Shown in pieces: positions 58,951 through 64,000 of a DNA stretch of 64,000 bases. The first letter of the stretch is position 1; every line of letters starts with the position of its first letter. The position numbers and the translations under genes are program-made. The DNA is taken from positions 26,885,366 to 26,949,365 of the forward strand of contig NC_088777.1 of assembly GCF_954871325.1 (NCBI RefSeq). The letters run 5' to 3'. The DNA is from Gordionus sp. m RMFG-2023 (taxonomy: Eukaryota; Nematomorpha; Gordioida; Chordodea; Parachordodidae). The notes beneath the pieces were generated by a model. The model saw only the letters and a program-made list of their open reading frames with translations, searched no databases and had not been told where the DNA came from.

Positions 58951-59144
58951 GTGTCTGGTGGCAATTCCTAATCAGTTATACTGGTTCGGCGAATATCACC
59001 CTTTCCACTAAGATAAATCTAATGAAACTTAAAAGCAAATTAGCCGACGACCTCACTGACCAAGAACAGGTTATATTGGATAATAAATATTATGATAATT
59101 ATACTTTTGAATGCAAACGTTTTGTATGCAAACCAGTCACCAAA
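58951..59144 (+). CDS. TEX2: TEX2 homologue, SMP domain exon (3' boundary uncertain)
   Basis: Starts after TTATGAATAG with GT completing the Gly codon of the exon at 46508. It reads VWWQFLISYTGSANITLSTK then INLMKLKSKLADDL, matching TEX2 GLWIDLEMSYNGSFxMTLETKMNLTKLGK. Two donors are possible. CAG/GTTATA after 59069 (as at 24925) would give 39 codons. AAA/GTAAAA after 59144 would give 64 codons with 25 extra open codons (VILDNKYYDNYTFECKRFVC and on). Both leave phase 0. I favour the longer on open-frame length, weakly. Later exons (the rest of SMP) are not in the window. Confidence 0.75.
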
Positions 59145-60708
59145 GTAAAATGAAAGTTTGAAAATGATATCTTAAGCTTTTATATATATTTTAGCCACTG
59201 ATGCTTTGGTAGTAATTGAATTATTCCGCTTGAAGCACTGTAAATTCATTTTTTTTCAACTCGGGAATTTTTATTTTTGGTCAGGCCCGAATTTTTAATT
59301 TTATTTTAGACCCGAGTCCGGCCTGAAATTTTTAATTAAAAATATAAATTGAACCTATTTTTATGAAATTAAAATCTCTGACATAAAAATTGTTATATTA
59401 TACTTGATAAAACAAATAATTTTCTATATAATTTATGTGATTTTTGTAAAATATTTTTCAAGCTTGTCCCGATTTTTAATTTTTAGACCCGAGCCAGACT
59501 TCGCAGGGCTTTATCGTGCTATGCCTTTTAAGTAGCAGTCGATAGCCATACTATCTTTATAAAAAATTATCTAATTAACAGAGTAGTTAAAAGATACATT
59601 TTAAATGTATCAATATTGGCCTAAAGGGTATCTAACTTATGAATACAATTATTTTACGCATTTTCGATATATTATTATACCTAGTGATAAATGGTTCGGT
59701 TTGAATTTTATCAGATTGTTATATGCAATAGTATCCACATATTATTTTGGATAGGGAGTTTCTGTTCTCAGTGCTGAAACTCTATTTTGATACTTGGGAA
59801 TGGCCGTTTAAGGGCCCATAGTGTGAATGGACAAAGTTGCCCACTTTCTGGCTCTGTTCCCTCTATATTGATAGGTTGTTAAAAACTCCTATTCTAAGGA
59901 TGTATGGTCAGTTTTTCTTTTATTCAGCTACACCTTTCTAAATTCCTGTTGTGAATGGTAAATTTTGCACTGGAATATTAAACTAGCACCTTCTAATATT
60001 AATCATGAACCCCATGATATCATAATTCACCCCTGCAACAAAAAACAGGATGATTTAAAATTTAAAGTGAATCTAATCGATAATAAAATAAATAACCTGG
60101 ACATAAATCCTTCACTGACAGCCTTGGACTTGTAATTAACCAAACCAAAACCTAATATCAATCAATACGATTCCATTTAATGTTTTTGATTTATTTTAAG
60201 CATGCCTCCTTGAAAAATTTATCTCATTTGGGCTCTCCCATTCGTAAGGAGTCAGTAAAATCTCTTTTTTTTAGCAATATGGACGATATTTTTAAAAATT
60301 TTAAATACATGCTTTCCTGTCTCGGCTTACAAGGCCTTTTTCCTAAATTATAATTTTTTTTTCTAAAATCCTTTACTCCTTACATTCCGATTAATATTTT
60401 TAGAGAGGGTGCATCTAGTGAGATTCGAAACCAGGATAAAAGTCTTTTTTAGTAACTACTTAAACATAGTTCACCGACACAGCTTGGTATCAAGCCACAC
60501 TTCCTTCCATACATGGCGATCTTGTATAAGATCCCCACTGTTGATTTAAATTTGTGCGTTAATTGCTAGCCACCTACATGCACGTAGATTAATTGACCAA
60601 CATCTGTTAGTTCTCGATCCATTTTTTAATATCGCTAGGACGGAGTAGTCAAAATCCGTCACAACTACAATCATATTTCCGAAATCTGTGAAACAGAAGG
60701 ATTGGGAT
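59145..60708. other. TEX2 intron after the last visible exon, with a CCCGA-rich repeat
   Basis: 59258-59512 holds CCCGAGTCCGGCCTG and AGACCCGAGCCAGAC words in imperfect inverted order ending at GCAGGGCT, a MITE of the type seen at 28990 and 48838. The rest is unassigned; no further TEX2 exon was recognised. Confidence 0.4.
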
Positions 60709-60929
60709 TAGTGTTGTTAAACGGTTCATTTTGAGCCGATTTTTAAAAACGGCTAACTCAATATTTTATTAGGAAAAATATCATGCAAGTCTTAAGATAT
60801 TGCTCATAGGTGGCCAAGGTTTGAACATCTATAACGAAATCTCGAGGCTTAGACAATTTTTTTCTGGCTAAAATATTTAGTTCGCCGTTTTTAAAAATCG
60901 GTTTAAATCAAGTCGTTCAACAACACTAA
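60709..60929. mobile_element. hAT-type MITE, TAGTGTTGTTAAACGG ends, 8-bp TSD
   Basis: 221 bp with inverted ends TAGTGTTGTTAAACGGTTCA and, in reverse complement from the right, TAGTGTTGTTGAACGACTTG. Flanks are ATTGGGAT and ATTGTGAT, 7 of 8 alike. Relatives lie at 29403-29590 (partial), 62708-62962 and 63649-63814. Confidence 0.75.
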
Positions 60930-60965
60930 TTGTGATCTACCACTTATGAAAAACTCTGTCGATTA

Positions 60966-61435
60966 CCTTATTTCGAGTCTTTCACTTTGAACTTATGATA
61001 AAGGATCGGCGATATGAATTTTTAGATGTCATTCCATCTAGTAATCTAAACTTGAATTGGATAACCTGAGCTTCGCTATTCTCTATGTAACAGGCTCAAC
61101 ATTCACTCTCATTACCAAGATGCAGCATATGTCATACAGATGATGACAATATGACGCTGCATTCTTTGCATTGCAATCGTAATCCCGGTCGGCAAATATT
61201 TGAGGTGCGATCAAATCATATCTCCTATACTTAGGTCAACTGGTTTTCCTACCTCACTGGAACCTTCTGATCTCTTTCTCGATGGTAGGCGTCCTGATGG
61301 AATCACACGAATTTCATGATAAGAAGGAAAGTTTTTAATATGGGATTTTTCTTGTCTCGTCATGAACTCTCCTTCTAATTTTAACAAAGACGCTCTGAAT
61401 ATATCGCAAAATTTTAAGATAACGAAATACAGCAC
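60966..61435 (-). pseudogene. Pseudogene with OB-fold/Cys4 zinc-ribbon-like end (RPA/POT1-like?)
   Basis: The minus-strand frame 61435-61211 (preceded by ATATTCAG, acceptor-like) contains SLLKLEGEFMTRQEKSHIKN, FPSYHEIRVIPSGRLPSRKR and ends PVDLSIGDMI. After a frame change, from about 61212 it continues FDRTSNICRPGLRLQCKECS, then HMLHLGNESEC-x-ACY, then NSEAQVIQFKFRLLDGMTSK. The CxxC...CxxC spacing followed by a QFKFRLLDG strand is reminiscent of zinc-ribbon OB-folds in RPA1 or POT1. Two in-frame TGA codons and the frame change mark it as a pseudogene. It lies in a TEX2 intron on the opposite strand. The family assignment is only suggestive. Confidence 0.35.
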
Positions 61436-61569
61436 TGATTATTCTAATTACATATTCATGCCAATCATTTGCTCCAGTTTAACGACATATGGGGATTTGA
61501 CTAAAAAAAATTAAAGACGTCAGCCGCCAAATCAGGAAAAATTCTGGGTAACCTTGTGAATGCTTTTAC

Positions 61570-61745
61570 TTCGACTGAGTCGAGTCGAATTAGTCGAAAA
61601 CTGAGTCTAAGTTTTGGGTCGAAAAAATCGACCCAAACTGACTTGAGTTATGAACTCGAGTCGTGAACTCAAGTCGTGAACAAGTCGACTCAAGTCGTGA
61701 ACTCAAGTCGTGAACAAGTCGACTCAAGTCGTGAACTCAGTCTAT
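61570..61745. repeat. Short tandem repeat of CAAGTCGTGAA/GTCGACT words
   Basis: GACTCAAGTCGTGAACTCAA and GTCGTGAACAAGTCGACTC recur about five times with a unit near 34 bp. It directly precedes the 152-bp array, which shares the GAGTCGACT core. Confidence 0.65.
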
Positions 61746-62435
61746 ATACTTGAGTCAACTAGAGGACAAATATTTTTATAAACTTGAGTCGTCGACTAGA
61801 GGACGAATATTTCAAATTAATTATTAATAATAAGATTTGTTCTGTTTTTACATTTTTTTATTTTAGACTTCCAACTTGAGATTTAAATAGGAATTATATA
61901 CTTTAGTCAACTAGAGGATGAATAGTTCTATAAACTTGATTCGACTAGAGGACGAATATTTCAAATTAGTTATTATTAATTAAGATATTTGTTGTTTATT
62001 ACTTTTTTTTATTTTAGACTTCCAACTTGACTTGCAAATAGGAATTATATACTTGAGTCGACTAGAGGACAAATAGTTTTCTATGAACTTGAGTCGACTA
62101 GAGGGCGAATATTTCAAATTAGTTTTTATTTATTAAGATATTTGTTCTGTTTTTTACATTTATTTACTTTAGACTTCCAATTTGAGTTATGAATACAAAA
62201 TATATACTTGAGTCGACTAGAGGACGAATAGTTATACTTATATGATATAAACGTGAGTCGACTAGAGGACGAATATTTCAAATTTTTTTAATTAAGATAT
62301 TTGTGATCTATTTTTTACATTTATTTACATTAGACTTTCAACTTGACCATGAATACGAAATATATAATTGAGTCGACTAGAGGACGAATATTTCAAATTA
62401 GTTATTATTAATTAATTTATTTGTTCTGTTTTTAC
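61746..62435. repeat. Tandem array, period about 152 bp, about 4.5 units
   Basis: Units begin at about 61746, 61898, 62049, 62202 and 62362 with ATACTTGAGTCGACTAGAGG, and carry a second GTCGACTAGAGGACGAATAT about 40 bp later, then an A/T-rich stretch with TTAGACTTCCAACTTGA. Spacings are 152, 151, 153 and 160 bp. Later units have lost the second core. No coding. Confidence 0.75.
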
Positions 62436-62707
62436 ACAGGATAATTATAATGACCAATACTGTTTGTTAGCTGTTTTAATTTTCCACCTATTAAAATAAG
62501 CTTAAAATTTTAATGTAATGTGTACCTGGACCACCTGCTAAAACACAGTTTTTAGTTCGTAAGAAAGCAAATCTACTCAGACCTAACTGTATATCGTTAT
62601 GAGTCTCTCTAAAGTGAATGAAAAGTTCTTTAATATTACATAAAATTAGCCTTTTCTGCACTTGATATTTTCCTATTTACATATAAAATTATTTTTGCCT
62701 GCATAAG
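62436..62707. other. Unassigned sequence
   Basis: Nothing recognised. Confidence 0.3.
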
Positions 62708-62962
62708 TAGTGTTGTTAATTGGTTGGTTGTGTAGAGCCCAGATCCGGTGTTTGGGTCTAAAATATCCACAAAACCAGCTCTGAGCACGAACCCCGAGCA
62801 CAGACCCGGCGTTCAGACCCAAGGTCCAGATCCGGATAGATGGCACAAAGGTTTAGACATCTATTATCGAAAACTCGATGCTTAGACAATTGTTTTCTGG
62901 TTAAAATATTGATTTAGCTTTTTTTAAAAATCGGCTCAAAAAGAGCCGTTTAACACTAATGG
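62708..62962. mobile_element. MITE of the TAGTGTTGTT family with foreign interior
   Basis: The left end TAGTGTTGTTAATTGG and right half (TTTAAAAATCGGCTCAAAAA then GAGCCGTTTAACACTA) match the 60709 family, but the interior 62740-62835 (AGCCCAGATCCGGTGTTTGG ... CAGATCCGGATAG) is a GC-richer repeat of another type. No matching 8-bp flanks. Confidence 0.5.
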
Positions 62963-63640
62963 AAATCCTGTTCACATTATTTAATAAGTATATATTTTAT
63001 TATATCATTGAAAACAAACTCCCTTTTTTGCTTAAAAATACAACTAAAGCATTATAGGTAAACCGAATGCTAGACTCAATTTACAATTTTTATTATTTTT
63101 TGATAGCCCTTTAGAGAATATTTTTACTTACAATATGATATATAATTAGTTTTTGAGATATAAGCATTTTAAAAATTTTACAGATTTGAGCCCCTATATC
63201 TCAAGAACCAGGTGTTATAGCGAGCTAAAATAAACTGCTTTCTCATTTATTTACCCTTCTAAATAATTCCAGAAAAAATGAAATAAAGGCCATGGATAAA
63301 ATTTAATTTTAACTATTTTATATAATTATTTTTTTTGCAAAATCCTGTCTGATACATTTTTTATATTTTTTATTTATTTTATAAACAGACAAAGTTAGAT
63401 CATGTTTTTTTTTCAAATAATATTTTATTTTTTGTTTATAAATTTTTTTATGTACATGATGAGAATTTATTTTTTAGGTATAGAAATTAAAATATAAATC
63501 ATTTTTGGTTGTTGCTATTGTATTATTTTTTTATAATATTTTTTATTTAAAATACTTTTCTATAATTCAAAGATTCAAACATTAATAATATAAGAAGTAA
63601 TTATGGTCTAATCAACAAATTCTTGAATAATATAAGAGAT
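62963..63640. other. AT-rich sequence, nothing recognised
   Basis: No coding or repeats supported. Confidence 0.3.
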
Positions 63641-63648
63641 ATATAAAA

Positions 63649-63814
63649 TAGTGATGTTTTGGACGGCCTGATTAAGATTTTAGCCAAATTAATATTATGC
63701 AAGATTGGAGATTTGGCAAATAGAGGTAAAAACCCTGCCATATATGTGTAAAATCTACAGGCTTACAAAATATAATTTTGGTTATAATCTTAATTGGGCC
63801 GTTCAACAATGCTA
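63649..63814. mobile_element. hAT-type MITE, 166 bp, perfect 8-bp TSD
   Basis: ATATAAAA at 63641-63648 and 63815-63822. Inverted ends of about 40 bp: TAGTGATGTTTTGGACGGCC on the left and, in reverse complement, TAGCATTGTTGAACGGCCCA on the right, continuing through AATTAAGAT/GATTAAGAT. Distantly related to the 60709 family. Confidence 0.8.
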
Positions 63815-63822
63815 ATATAAAA

Positions 63823-64000
63823 CAGCTAAAAATTTATTATTAATACTTTCTAATTTTCGTGAAGAGCTTAAATTCGAGCATAAATTTATTTGATCAAAAT
63901 TATTCCTCAATAATTTAAGAGATATAGAACTTAGCTAAAAAGTTATCTAATATTTTTTAATTTTTAAGAAGACTTATTTAGGACACAAATTATTTCTTCT
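63823..64000. other. Window end, unassigned
   Basis: A/T-rich; nothing recognised. Confidence 0.3.

Noticed and set aside
61746-62435. CRISPR-like array
   Set aside because: Period of about 152 bp, eukaryotic context and repeats that include the would-be spacers; it is a plain tandem repeat.

Overview
The window is strongly AT-rich eukaryotic DNA with spliceosomal introns and an animal-type transposon load (piggyBac, several hAT groups, a Tc1/IS630-like element, RTE LINEs, Ty3/gypsy copies). I read it as a metazoan, probably an arthropod; the species cannot be named from this sequence.

The key to the layout is one host gene on the + strand. Six short exons (1-332, 24185-24458, 24686-24925, 26644-26790, 46508-46607, 58951-59144) join in phase at every junction. 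They encode the end of a PH-like domain, a polar linker and the start of the SMP lipid-transfer domain of a TEX2 homologue. Both ends of the gene lie outside the window. Nearly everything else sits in its introns, of about 23.9 kb, 0.23 kb, 1.7 kb, 19.7 kb and 12.3 kb.

Intron 1 (333-24184) holds a LINE C-terminal relic (560-835), a non-coding foldback element (1931-2872), a palindromic structure of about 7.4 kb built from two opposed Ty3/gypsy copies plus flanking foldback DNA (2873-10271), a MITE (11207-11692), a second relic of the same LINE family (11840-12195), a hAT with a perfect 8-bp target duplication (12755-16890), a Tc1-like relic (17060-17700), a second hAT copy in opposite orientation split by an RTE LINE (17880-22250), and a small inverted-repeat element (22251-23272). 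Intron 3 holds one MITE-like element.

Intron 4 (26791-46507) holds a dimer-like pair of internally deleted hAT units (27270-28684), then a three-level nest: a BED-finger hAT (34886-37673) inside a piggyBac (34718-39872) inside the LTR of a broken Ty3/gypsy element (28790-40515). A Tc1/IS630-like element (40596-42410), an old Ty3/gypsy relic (42650-44800) and a second Tc1-like relic follow.

Intron 5 (46608-58950) holds a hAT (46836-48821), a short hAT-derived element (49296-50529), an unassigned minus-strand coding relic (50816-51400), a GC-rich truncated DIRS-like retroelement (52067-54180) and an RTE LINE tail (54598-55050). Downstream of the last exon are a minus-strand Cys4/OB-fold-like pseudogene (60966-61435), a family of hAT-type MITEs with 8-bp target duplications, and a tandem array with a period of about 152 bp (61746-62435).

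No tRNA, rRNA, CRISPR or bacterial operon was seen. All transposases and reverse transcriptases appear broken. The host gene looks intact across the six exons visible.
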